41,030 bases of DNA from Mesorhizobium tianshanense. GTDB taxonomy: Bacteria > Pseudomonadota > Alphaproteobacteria > Rhizobiales > Rhizobiaceae. Positions 32,557 through 40,431 of the stretch are shown piece after piece; position 1 is the first letter of the stretch; each line of letters starts with the position of its first letter. Under the pieces are notes generated by a model. The model saw only the letters and a list, made by a program, of their open reading frames with translations. It made no database searches and had not been told where the DNA came from. The stretch lies in NCBI RefSeq assembly GCF_007830515.1, contig NZ_VLKT01000059.1, positions 1 through 41,030 of the forward strand, written 5' to 3'. A program made the position numbers and the translations under genes.

Positions 32557-34110
32557 ATGCAGCGGCAGGCCAATCGATCGCGACCAAGTCCAATTGGACG
32601 GGTGGTCGCCGCGACCAGGCGTTTGTGGACAACCCTGGCATGTTTGCTGGGCATGACAGTCTCGGCCCCAGCAGACCTCCTCTGGGGGGTAAATGGCCAT
32701 CCCTTCAATGCTTACCCCGGAATATCGATCGAACAGCAGCTCGATTACGTCCGCGACCTCGGCATGACCTCGTATCGCGTCAACATTTCCAGCGCCGACA
32801 GCGCCACCAAACTTGCCGAACTGGTCAAGGCGGGCAAGGAGCGCGGAGTCCAGATCCTGCCGGTCATCACGCCCGAACTGGACCTCGACAATGGAAGCGT
32901 CGATGACCTCTATGCGCAGGCCTATGAACTCGCATCGACACTCGTATCCCGCTTCAAGGACGATATCCGCGTCTGGGAGCTTGGCAACGAGATGGAGAAC
33001 TATGCGATCTTGATGCCCTGCGAGATGCAAGACAACGGCATACAGTACAACTGCTCCTGGGGACCTGCCGGCGGCACCCTGACATCCGACTATTTCAGTC
33101 CGCGCTGGGCGAAGGTGAGCGCGGTGCTGCGCGGTCTATCGGATGCAACCATCGCGGTGGATCCGACGATCAGAAAAGCCATGGGGACGGCTGGCTGGGG
33201 TCACCGTGCAGCGTTCACCCGCATGCTCCAGGACGGCATCCGATGGGATATTTCGGTCTGGCATCTTTACGAGGGTGACCCGGAGGAAGCGTTCAAATTC
33301 CTGGCGACATTCGGCCAACCCATCTGGCTGACAGAGTTCAATTACAATGGCGGCAGCCAACGCGGGGAAAAGCAGCAGGCCGAAGGTCTGGTCCAGACCA
33401 TGACGCTCCTGCGCAGATATCAATCCCTATATGGATTGGAAGCTGCCCATATCTATGAACTGCTCGACGAGCCGTACTGGGCGCCAAGCCATGAGGCCTT
33501 CATGGGCCTCGTCCGCCTGAAGAAGCGCGACCATGGGCTATGGACGCCGAGCGGGCGAAAGCCGGCATATGATGCCGTAAGGAAGGTCATTGCCGACGGC
33601 AGCGCAGAACCCGGTTCGCCGACGGTCCCCACAGTGAGCTCGCCGCCTCCGGACCAGGCGTCGGTGCCCCCCGTTGCCGATGTCGGCACATTTCACCCCT
33701 GTTCGCTCGATGCGTTCGACAAGTCTGCCTTCAATCACGCCAATCAGGTTGCATATGCTTACTGTCTGGTCTTGCGTCGCATGCCGTCGCCGACCGAGCA
33801 GTGGCGCGAGGTCATTGCGATGAAGAAGGATCCGGCCATATTTCCATTACTGACGAAGCTGTTGCTTTCGGTTGAATTCAGGACTGAGAATCAGCCGGTT
33901 GGGCTTGGAAATAGGCGATACGTGACCCTTCTCTATCGGACGCTGCTGGGACGGGAGCCAGACAACAACGGGCTTTCGGTTTACGTATCGAAACTGGACA
34001 TGGACGAGGCGAATGGCCAACAGATCGTGGCGGAATTGATCCATTCGTATGAGTTTCGCTCCAGACATGCGGTTCTGTTTCCCAGCGAGCCTCAGAAGGC
34101 GGTTCAATGA
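32557..34110 (+). CDS. Secreted glycoside hydrolase (GH5/GH39-like) with C-terminal DUF4214 domain
   Basis: 517 residues from ATG 32557; an upstream in-frame ATG at 32443 would bury the signal peptide (RRLWTTLACLLGMTVSAPAD, about residues 20-39). The catalytic TIM-barrel runs to about residue 350, with the acid/base Asn-Glu in ELGNEMENY (E145) and the likely nucleophile in WLTEFNYNG (E260). A Pro/Ser-rich linker (about 352-378) joins a DUF4214 repeat-type domain (about 385-510; YVTLLYRTLLGREPDNNGLS). DUF4214 occurs on secreted or surface proteins. The enzyme probably cleaves or trims an extracellular polysaccharide. Its stop overlaps the truncated flippase start (ATGA). Confidence 0.8.
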   Translation: MQRQANRSRPSPIGRVVAATRRLWTTLACLLGMTVSAPADLLWGVNGHPFNAYPGISIEQQLDYVRDLGMTSYRVNISSADSATKLAELVKAGKERGVQILPVITPELDLDNGSVDDLYAQAYELASTLVSRFKDDIRVWELGNEMENYAILMPCEMQDNGIQYNCSWGPAGGTLTSDYFSPRWAKVSAVLRGLSDATIAVDPTIRKAMGTAGWGHRAAFTRMLQDGIRWDISVWHLYEGDPEEAFKFLATFGQPIWLTEFNYNGGSQRGEKQQAEGLVQTMTLLRRYQSLYGLEAAHIYELLDEPYWAPSHEAFMGLVRLKKRDHGLWTPSGRKPAYDAVRKVIADGSAEPGSPTVPTVSSPPPDQASVPPVADVGTFHPCSLDAFDKSAFNHANQVAYAYCLVLRRMPSPTEQWREVIAMKKDPAIFPLLTKLLLSVEFRTENQPVGLGNRRYVTLLYRTLLGREPDNNGLSVYVSKLDMDEANGQQIVAELIHSYEFRSRHAVLFPSEPQKAVQ

Positions 34111-34310
34111 ACGTTTTCGGCCGACAGGTCGTCAGCGGAACTGTTTGGTCAGCTGTCGAGACGTGGGGCCGACAGATCGCCATGTTCGGCGTGTTTGTGG
34201 TGCCGGCTCGCCACCTTGGCGCGGCAATTTATGCGGCAGCTTCCTTCGTACTGGTGCGCCCTGACCTGCTCAACGCAGGCAATTTTGTATTGAGGCTGAG
34301 GGCTCGATGA
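34107..34310 (+). pseudogene. Polysaccharide flippase (Wzx/MATE-like) reduced to 67 codons
   Basis: The frame starts MNVFGRQVVSGTVWSAVETW and continues GRQIAMFGVFVVPARHLGAA, matching the first helices of oligosaccharide flippases, which normally have 400-500 residues. After about 45 residues the sequence changes to a short tail ending in LRLRAR. The ORF still overlaps both neighbours by ATGA: the hydrolase stop at its start and the glycosyltransferase start at its stop. That suggests an internal deletion rather than loss of one end. It cannot be a working transporter. Confidence 0.7.
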
Positions 34311-35671
34311 AGATCGTAATCCTGAGCCAGCCTTTTGATACGGTCACGCCCCCGATCCAGAACTCGATCGGTATTTGGACGTATGAAGTCGCCAGGCGGC
34401 TGGGTGCAGATTGCGACATGACCATAGTCGCCCGGCGCCTGCGCGGGATGCCGGCCCAGATGGAAATCGACGGCATCCGTTTCGAGCTGCTCAAATGTGC
34501 GCCGGCTCGCGCCTGGAGCATGGCATCCCACCTCTGGAGCCGTGTCTGGCCGCGATCGCCGCTGGTCGCACAAAGTCTCTATGCCTTCGACTATCTCGCC
34601 CAGGCCATTCGCACGATACGCCGTCTCTCGCCCGACGTGGTCCACATCCAGAATTTTCCGCAATACGTGCCGGCCATTCGACGGGCGGCGCCGCAAGCAG
34701 CAATCGTGTTGCACATGCATTGTGACTGGCTTGCGGAACTTGACCGCAATGCGATGAAACAAGCGCTCGCCGCCACCGATCTCGCCGTCGGGTGCTCTGA
34801 GCATGTCGTGGCCGCGGCGCGCGCGCGCTTTGCTGAAATGGACACAAACTTCGCAGTCCTGCCGAACGGAGCGCCCGCGAACCAGGACGTCACTGCCGTC
34901 GCACGAATACCGGGAAAGGTTTTGTTCGTCGGCCGTGTGTCATCCGAAAAAGGCATCCACACGCTGATCGAAGCCTGGCAGAGCGTTGTTGCAGCCTGTC
35001 CTGAAGCCCGCCTTGAGATTGTCGGCCCGTCGGCAACTCTGCCTCGTGAGTTCCTGATTGACCTGAGCACGGACCGTGACGTCCGGGATCTCGCTCGCTT
35101 CTACCGGGGCGGTAGCGCATACCTCGGTTCCTACGACGCCGCGCTGCGTGCGATGATAGCACCAGCGATCGCTCCGACCATCAGTTTCGCTGGCACGCAA
35201 CCCTACAAGAAATTGGTCGAGCGATATGCCGAAGCATCGCTTGTCGTAAATCCCTCGCTCAGCGAGTCCTTCGGAATGAGCCTGATCGAGGCGCTGTCCA
35301 ATGGCACTCCTGTCGTAGCCACGCGCGTCGGTGGCATGACGGAGATCATGGAAGCCACCGGCGGCGGCGTGTTGGTTGAGAAGAACGACCCGAATGCATT
35401 GGCAGCCCAGATCATCGGCCTTCTTGGAGATCCAGCGCGAGCGGCGAAACTGGGACGCCGGGGAGCCGCGCGGGTCGCCGATCTCTATGCGTGGGAAAAA
35501 ATAGCCCAGTCGACCCGGAACCTTTATGACAAGGCCATCGCCACCCACAGTTCACGGCTCGGAAAGCGAAACCGCTCTTTCGCTCAGCGCCTGGCCTTGA
35601 ACGAGGTGAACACCGAGCCCGTGTCATCTCCCCATTCCCAGTTGACGGCGAGCCCGACCCGCAGAATTTGA
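34307..35671 (+). CDS. Glycosyltransferase family 4
   Basis: 454 residues from ATG 34307. The N-terminal domain begins MKIVILSQPFDTVTPPIQNS; the central region has VLFVGRVSSEKGIHTLIEAW, and the donor site is VNPSLSESFGMSLIEALSNG followed by TPVVATRVGGMTEIM. These are the standard GT4 landmarks. The last 29 residues overlap the convergent LamG-like gene by 88 bases and are antisense to its conserved C-terminus, so the natural stop may have been lost. It probably adds a sugar to the same polysaccharide that the neighbouring hydrolase acts on. Confidence 0.88.
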   Translation: MKIVILSQPFDTVTPPIQNSIGIWTYEVARRLGADCDMTIVARRLRGMPAQMEIDGIRFELLKCAPARAWSMASHLWSRVWPRSPLVAQSLYAFDYLAQAIRTIRRLSPDVVHIQNFPQYVPAIRRAAPQAAIVLHMHCDWLAELDRNAMKQALAATDLAVGCSEHVVAAARARFAEMDTNFAVLPNGAPANQDVTAVARIPGKVLFVGRVSSEKGIHTLIEAWQSVVAACPEARLEIVGPSATLPREFLIDLSTDRDVRDLARFYRGGSAYLGSYDAALRAMIAPAIAPTISFAGTQPYKKLVERYAEASLVVNPSLSESFGMSLIEALSNGTPVVATRVGGMTEIMEATGGGVLVEKNDPNALAAQIIGLLGDPARAAKLGRRGAARVADLYAWEKIAQSTRNLYDKAIATHSSRLGKRNRSFAQRLALNEVNTEPVSSPHSQLTASPTRRI

Positions 35672-37668
35672 AGGGCAGCATCGTCGGGATAGATGTCGGT
35701 CAGGCTTCGCTGCATCACCAGTTCGTCGTCGATCAGGATTGCAAATCGATTTCCGTCGAATGCAGCGCGCATGCGAAAGCATTTTCCCCAAACCACTTTG
35801 TCCGCCACATTGGTCCAGACCGCGTCATAAAGTTCCTCGAAGCCGAGCCGCTTGATGAACACCGAAATCGAGGCCCCCTGGTAGACATCGTCGAGCCAGG
35901 TCGTGACACAGACGTAGTTGTCGCTGTCTTGCCAGAAAAGCAGTCCTGCCCGGCTGCGCTGATCTTGGCCTCGACGCTCCCCAGGAGGCTCGATTGTAAC
36001 CTCAAGATCGCTGAACCCCGGTAGATCCCAAGGCAGCGAATAGAATGTCCGACCCGGGTTCGGTCTGTGCACGCTCGCGCGCACATGGGCGCTGCCCAGC
36101 CCGTCGACGTCGATGACCCCGGTTCCCAGTGTTCTTGCCCATTGTCCACCGCCGAGCTCCGTCGTGCGGCGATCCAATTCGCCGGCGGTGCCGGTAAAAT
36201 CGTCGGCGTAAGACAAGCTTGCTCCGAGTTGGTTCCAGGATGCCTCCAGAGGCGCCATCAATGGGATGGGAACTTCGCAAGGATGAGCCTCGAAACTATG
36301 CCAACGCGGCTCGCTGTCGGCGCTTGTCCATACACCTACCCCGGTAGCATCCTCGGCTGAACCAGCCGCAGCGGGCAGGTCGAAAAGACGAGCCCCATCC
36401 AGAAAGCAGCTCACCTGACCGTCCCAGTCGAGAATCTGGACCGAATGGGTGGAACGCTCGCGCAAGGCATGTGCCGTATCCGTCGCGATCGTCGTTTCTT
36501 TGCCCGATTGCCTGCTGACCAAAGTGCATCCGAGCGTCGAGAGTTTCAGCAGCCAGAAATTGTGCTTGTCCCGAAACCGCCAGACGAGCCCACATACATC
36601 CGAGTCCGCGCTGATCTCCAGCAGCCCATGGATCAATCCTGAAGGGCGGCCGGGATCGATGACGGACAGATTGTCGCCAGCGTCCTGCAAGAAACGCCAC
36701 CGCCCTCCGGTTTCGGCAGTCTGCCCCGGCAAGCCTTCCATAAGTGCATCGGCAGCGTGGGCGGTGCCAAACTTCGTAGAAAATTCAGGCAGCCTCCCGA
36801 CATGAACCGCCTGAACGCGTGTGTCGACGCGAAACCCGATCTGGCCAAGCGCTGACTGGTGAACGCCCGCAAACAGCTTTTCGTCCTTGTTGAAAGGATC
36901 GATCGCAATTGGACGCATCATCGGAAAAGCAGCGAGCCCATGAGCTTTCTGGTCGGCGGCCGCATAATAGACAGCGCCCTGCTCCCGCAACGCCACGACA
37001 TAGTAGACATGAAGGTTCTTTAGACGCCGGAACGCACTCAGGCATTGCTTTCCCACACGCGCCCACAGCTCGCCATTTTCACCTTCGGCGGCGTGCATGA
37101 CAAAGCCGCACCCCTCTTCCACGGGATTGACCGGCGCCTCGCTGGGGAACCAACCGACAGCCAGGTTCTCGTTGATGTTCGGCCCGCGGTAGGTCCTGGA
37201 GGTGCTAAGCACCCACCACCAAAAACGGCGAAGGGTGAGCCTCTTCCGTGGCGCACGCATCAACGAAACCAGACGGCCGGGCCATGGGTCGATGCCCGGT
37301 CCCCGCAGCCAACGGTAGACTCGCCTGGCGATGTCTTCAGGCAGTGGCGATCCCTGTGATGTGTTGTGGCCGTTGGTGATAGAGACCAACAGCACCAGAC
37401 CAGCCTCTCGCTGAAAGGGACCATAGGAAATCCCTTGCCGGCCCCAGCCTGGCCTGACGAGTGGCTGGAAACGAAGTGCGCCGTGATCGATCGCGATCTG
37501 GCGTTCGATGTCGCGTCCTCGCCTGACCCCTCCCTTTGTCGCCAAGGTCCCTATCACCGTGCCGCGGGTGCGATCGTCCTGAAAACTATCTGCGACAAGA
37601 ATCTCCGGTCCGACAACGCCGGACTCGGCCTGTTCAGCAGGTGCTGCCCAGTCATGACGGTGCAACAA
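35584..37668 (-). CDS. Large protein with tandem concanavalin/LamG-like domains, unknown function
   Basis: 694 residues from a TTG start at 37668 with AGGAGG at 6-base spacing, an unusually good ribosome site for a rare start. No signal peptide is obvious. The first 200 residues are unassigned; Trp-rich segments (GISYGPFQREAGLVLLVSIT, RFWWWVLSTSRTYRGPNINE) stand out. Two beta-sandwich-like regions follow, about 330-460 (VCGLVWRFRDKHNFWLLKLS, VQILDWDGQVSCFLDGARLF) and about 500-694 (GLLFWQDSDNYVCVTTWLDD, RIAILIDDELVMQRS-like FAILIDDELVMQRS). Their pattern resembles LamG/DUF1349 carbohydrate-binding folds. It lies 173 bases downstream of the FkbM methyltransferase gene on the same strand. A polysaccharide-recognition role is inference from fold and context. 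Confidence 0.7.
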   Translation of the reverse strand: MLHRHDWAAPAEQAESGVVGPEILVADSFQDDRTRGTVIGTLATKGGVRRGRDIERQIAIDHGALRFQPLVRPGWGRQGISYGPFQREAGLVLLVSITNGHNTSQGSPLPEDIARRVYRWLRGPGIDPWPGRLVSLMRAPRKRLTLRRFWWWVLSTSRTYRGPNINENLAVGWFPSEAPVNPVEEGCGFVMHAAEGENGELWARVGKQCLSAFRRLKNLHVYYVVALREQGAVYYAAADQKAHGLAAFPMMRPIAIDPFNKDEKLFAGVHQSALGQIGFRVDTRVQAVHVGRLPEFSTKFGTAHAADALMEGLPGQTAETGGRWRFLQDAGDNLSVIDPGRPSGLIHGLLEISADSDVCGLVWRFRDKHNFWLLKLSTLGCTLVSRQSGKETTIATDTAHALRERSTHSVQILDWDGQVSCFLDGARLFDLPAAAGSAEDATGVGVWTSADSEPRWHSFEAHPCEVPIPLMAPLEASWNQLGASLSYADDFTGTAGELDRRTTELGGGQWARTLGTGVIDVDGLGSAHVRASVHRPNPGRTFYSLPWDLPGFSDLEVTIEPPGERRGQDQRSRAGLLFWQDSDNYVCVTTWLDDVYQGASISVFIKRLGFEELYDAVWTNVADKVVWGKCFRMRAAFDGNRFAILIDDELVMQRSLTDIYPDDAALQILRVGLAVNWEWGDDTGSVFTSFKARR

Positions 37669-37841
37669 TTAAGACCTCCTCACGTCGTCATTGGCTGCGC
37701 GAGACTCGTGCGAGACTTTCCAAGGCATCGATGACGTATCGCCGGCCCAGCAGAAGTCGCGCACCGCTTCTCTTGTCCGTCTTGATCGCGCTTGCTGTGC
37801 CTTTGCATGGGATCCCTGTGATGGCTCCACCAAGATGACTC

Positions 37842-38654
37842 TCAAGTGTCCATCGGTTGCGCGAAGACGTGTTCGACCTGCCATTCCCGATTGTCATAGG
37901 AGGCTGGCAGCGATTTCAATGCGTAGCCTGCGGCAGTGAGGAATTCCGCGATCCTTCGGGCCTTGCGGTCAAGCCCCTCGCGCGTTGCGTCGTCGACCTC
38001 ATAAATCACCTTCGGGCGGTGCCTACGCAGCGTTTGCGTCATACCGCCGAGGACGTCGATTTCGGCGCCTTCCACGTCGATCTTGACCAGCGAGGGCGGC
38101 CTGAGACCTCGGCGGGCGATGGCATCGTCGATAGCGACTATGCCGACTTCCAGGCGGCCACTCATGTCCGGCGGCGCTCCCGCCGAGGCAAGCGCCGCGC
38201 CGCCGATGTGATGAGCCAGGAGAAGCTGGCCACGGCCGGTTGTCGAGCCCGCGGCTTCGGCGAACACCCGTATCGTGTCGAACCCGCTGAGCCGCGCACT
38301 TTCTGCGACAGCTTCGGCGTTGCGGGGGACTGGTTCGAACGCATAGACTTGACCGCGCGGCCCGACGCGACGCGCGGCGATGAGACAAAAGAACCCGATA
38401 TTCGCGCCAATGTCGAAAAAGGCATCCCCCGGCGCCAGGTTGGCCGTGATCGCCTGCTGGATGGGCGGTTCGTACGTGCCGCGAACAAAGTTCGGGTCGG
38501 CGCTCCGCGCCACGAGCTTGAGGCCGGCGGCCTCTCCCTTGGCTATGACGCGCGCATCGCAGAACATGCCGAGGAACTTGCCCGTCAATCTCACACGCTC
38601 TTCCTCACTCTGCGACGCCTCGGGACGCGGGCCAACCGTTGCCGCTCGCCGCAA
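37842..38654 (-). CDS. FkbM-family methyltransferase
   Basis: The longest reading has 270 residues from TTG 38654; GTG 38594 (250 residues) has a better GAGGAAGAG ribosome site and may be the true start. The SAM-binding motif FFDIGANIGFFCLIAARRVG is at about 79-98, followed by VYAFEPVPRNAEAVAESARL and the FkbM hallmark VKIDVEGAEIDVLGGM. FkbM enzymes O-methylate sugars or small molecules; in polysaccharide clusters they usually cap or decorate sugar residues. It is upstream of the LamG-like gene on the same strand. Confidence 0.88.
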   Translation of the reverse strand: MRRAATVGPRPEASQSEEERVRLTGKFLGMFCDARVIAKGEAAGLKLVARSADPNFVRGTYEPPIQQAITANLAPGDAFFDIGANIGFFCLIAARRVGPRGQVYAFEPVPRNAEAVAESARLSGFDTIRVFAEAAGSTTGRGQLLLAHHIGGAALASAGAPPDMSGRLEVGIVAIDDAIARRGLRPPSLVKIDVEGAEIDVLGGMTQTLRRHRPKVIYEVDDATREGLDRKARRIAEFLTAAGYALKSLPASYDNREWQVEHVFAQPMDT

Positions 38655-38814
38655 GGGTGGCAGATTGTGCGCCCGGGATCGAGCCCGACAACGGTGGCCG
38701 CCTGCTACTTCCTCCGGCTAGTCGCTACTCCGATTGTCTCATTCCGGGGATACCTGCCCGGCCTGTCAGCCCGATGGGGCGGCGGCATCGTTGCGCCAGA
38801 CATGGATCGCCTCG

Positions 38815-38967
38815 GGAGCCGAATGGATCTCCGGCCTTGCCGAGAAACGAGACGAACTGGAGATCGAGTTGATCGATCTTGGTGATTATCCGCTGCCGTT
38901 CCTCGAAGATGCCGTGCCGCCGGCCGGCGGACCTTCGCCGAACGCGCAGGTTCGCGCCTGCAACCAG
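38815..38967 (+). pseudogene. NADPH-dependent FMN-reductase-like fragment
   Basis: The frame reads AEWISGLAEKRDELEIELID, then LGDYPLPFLEDAVPPAGGPS and NAQVRACNQ, resembling the segment after the first beta strand of NADPH-dependent FMN reductases (the 'ELIDL.DY.LP' region). Both ends are missing. The surrounding 38655-39359 stretch contains no intact gene; a further coding-looking scrap (LLAGVAIVERAGPEKLQMLR) follows in another frame at 38968-39100 and could not be identified. From 39110 to 39359 I see nothing. Confidence 0.5.
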
Positions 38968-39359
38968 CTTTGCTGGCCGGGGTCGCCATCGTCGAGCGCG
39001 CCGGACCCGAAAAGCTCCAGATGCTGCGTAGCCATACCGTCGGTGAGAACAGAACCCACTTCAGCAATCTTGCCGACAGGACAATGGCCCAAACTAGCCG
39101 GCCGCGACCGCCCGCGCAGTTGCAGTTAATTGAGAATCGGAGCGATTGTATTCGCACATTAAAGGCAAAGCCGATCGGAACCGCCGCATTCTTACGGTTA
39201 AGTGCCAAGCAACACCGAGGGCGAAGCCGACGGGTCGGCGCCGATCCGCGGTTGCCGATCCGCGTCGATCCTGCTCGCGCCCTAGCCGCGCGGAGGAAGG
39301 ACGGGGAGGCTGATTTTCTGCTTGCAGCAAGGGGAGAAGGTCAGGCGGCGCCGGCAGCT

Positions 39360-39983
39360 TCATCCTGCCTTCCGCGCAAACGCCCAGACCATCAGCGGGT
39401 ATTCCTCGTCGTTGGAGAGGTCGCGCCACATGCCGTAGGAGCGAACTGGTCCGCCGATATGGGCTTTTGCGCAGGCCTTGTTGCCCCAGCTGAACGCCTC
39501 TATGCCGGCTTCCGGAAAGCCGCCTTCGACCAGCAACTGCTTCAGGCCGGCGGGGGTCCAGCGGTTGTAATCGTGCGGCCTGGCATGCACCCTGAACAGG
39601 AACGGCGTCGCCACCATCGCCCAGCCGCCCGGCCTGGTCATGGCGTGGATATTTTTGGCCGCGGCCAGCGGCCGCTGCACATGCTCCAGCACCTGATCGG
39701 CGATGACGATCGCATATTGATTCTCGGTGCGGTCCTTGCAGATGTCGAATTCGGGAAAATCGACCGACGTGTAGTTGGAGCACAGCGTCTTCCAGTAGCG
39801 GTTCCAGCCGGGCGAAACCTCGATCACAGGGGAAGATTTTCGGCCGTCCGCTTCAAGAAACGCGGTGAATGCCTCGATTTGCCTGATGCGCAGCCAGTTG
39901 CGGGAGTCGTAGCCGAGCAGTCGTTTTGCAGCCTGTTTGCTGCGTCTTTTCAAGGCACTGGGTAGGCTCTCCGTCATCGTCAC
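39360..39983 (-). CDS. SAM-dependent methyltransferase, polysaccharide-cluster type
   Basis: 207 residues from GTG 39983, which has GGAGG at 5-base spacing; ATG 39977 is the alternative at 11 bases. The Methyltransf_11-like pattern is present: VIEVSPGWNRYWKTLC (motif I region, degenerate glycines), YTSVDFPEFDICKD, IVIADQVLEHVQRPLAAAKN and MTRPGGWAMVATPFLFRVHA. The C-terminal region (HDYNRWTPAGLKQLLVEGGF) is typical of small methyltransferases in lipopolysaccharide and exopolysaccharide clusters. The substrate is unknown. Confidence 0.82.
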   Translation of the reverse strand: MTMTESLPSALKRRSKQAAKRLLGYDSRNWLRIRQIEAFTAFLEADGRKSSPVIEVSPGWNRYWKTLCSNYTSVDFPEFDICKDRTENQYAIVIADQVLEHVQRPLAAAKNIHAMTRPGGWAMVATPFLFRVHARPHDYNRWTPAGLKQLLVEGGFPEAGIEAFSWGNKACAKAHIGGPVRSYGMWRDLSNDEEYPLMVWAFARKAG

Positions 39984-40183
39984 ATCGACCTCCTTAAAGG
40001 CCCGCCGCGCCTCCCTTGAATATCGAATTCGACCTGACCGTCAAGAACCTCCGGGCTTCGAACAAGCCGACACCACCGAAGAAAGAATGCCATGACGAGC
40101 GATTCCCGTGCCCACGATAACCTGTCGCGACAGGCGGAACTGGAGACCGAGCGCAGCCAGTATGGGCTGTCTGGGAGGCCGTG

Positions 40184-40276
40184 TCTCAGGCCGGTTGTCT
40201 TCGCGGCACGATCCCAAAGGTCGTCACCAGAGAAGGCGATGTGTTGCCATCCGACCGGCGAGACACGGGCCAAGAG
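40184..40276 (-). pseudogene. Tn3-family TnpA C-terminal scrap
   Basis: 31 codons read LLARVSPVGWQHIAFSGDDL then WDRAAKTTGLR, the conserved C-terminal block of Tn3 transposases. It agrees with the complete copy at 5394-8171 at roughly three quarters of positions, so it comes from a different element. No terminal repeat follows it. The rest of 39984-40431 holds no gene I can support. Confidence 0.75.
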
Positions 40277-40431
40277 GTGTCCGGGGCAATTGCAATTTTC
40301 CTGTTTGTAGACACCCGCTCGGACCCCCCGACAATTTGGGGTTGTCAACCTTGCATGCTGCCACGCACAATGCCGGCGATCCGAAAAAGCCGACCGACCA
40401 TCTGCGTCGATCGGGGTACTGGAGGCTCGCA

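Noticed and set aside
38970..39965. 331-codon plus-strand open frame
   Set aside because: Mostly antisense of the methyltransferase at 39360-39983; no family resemblance.
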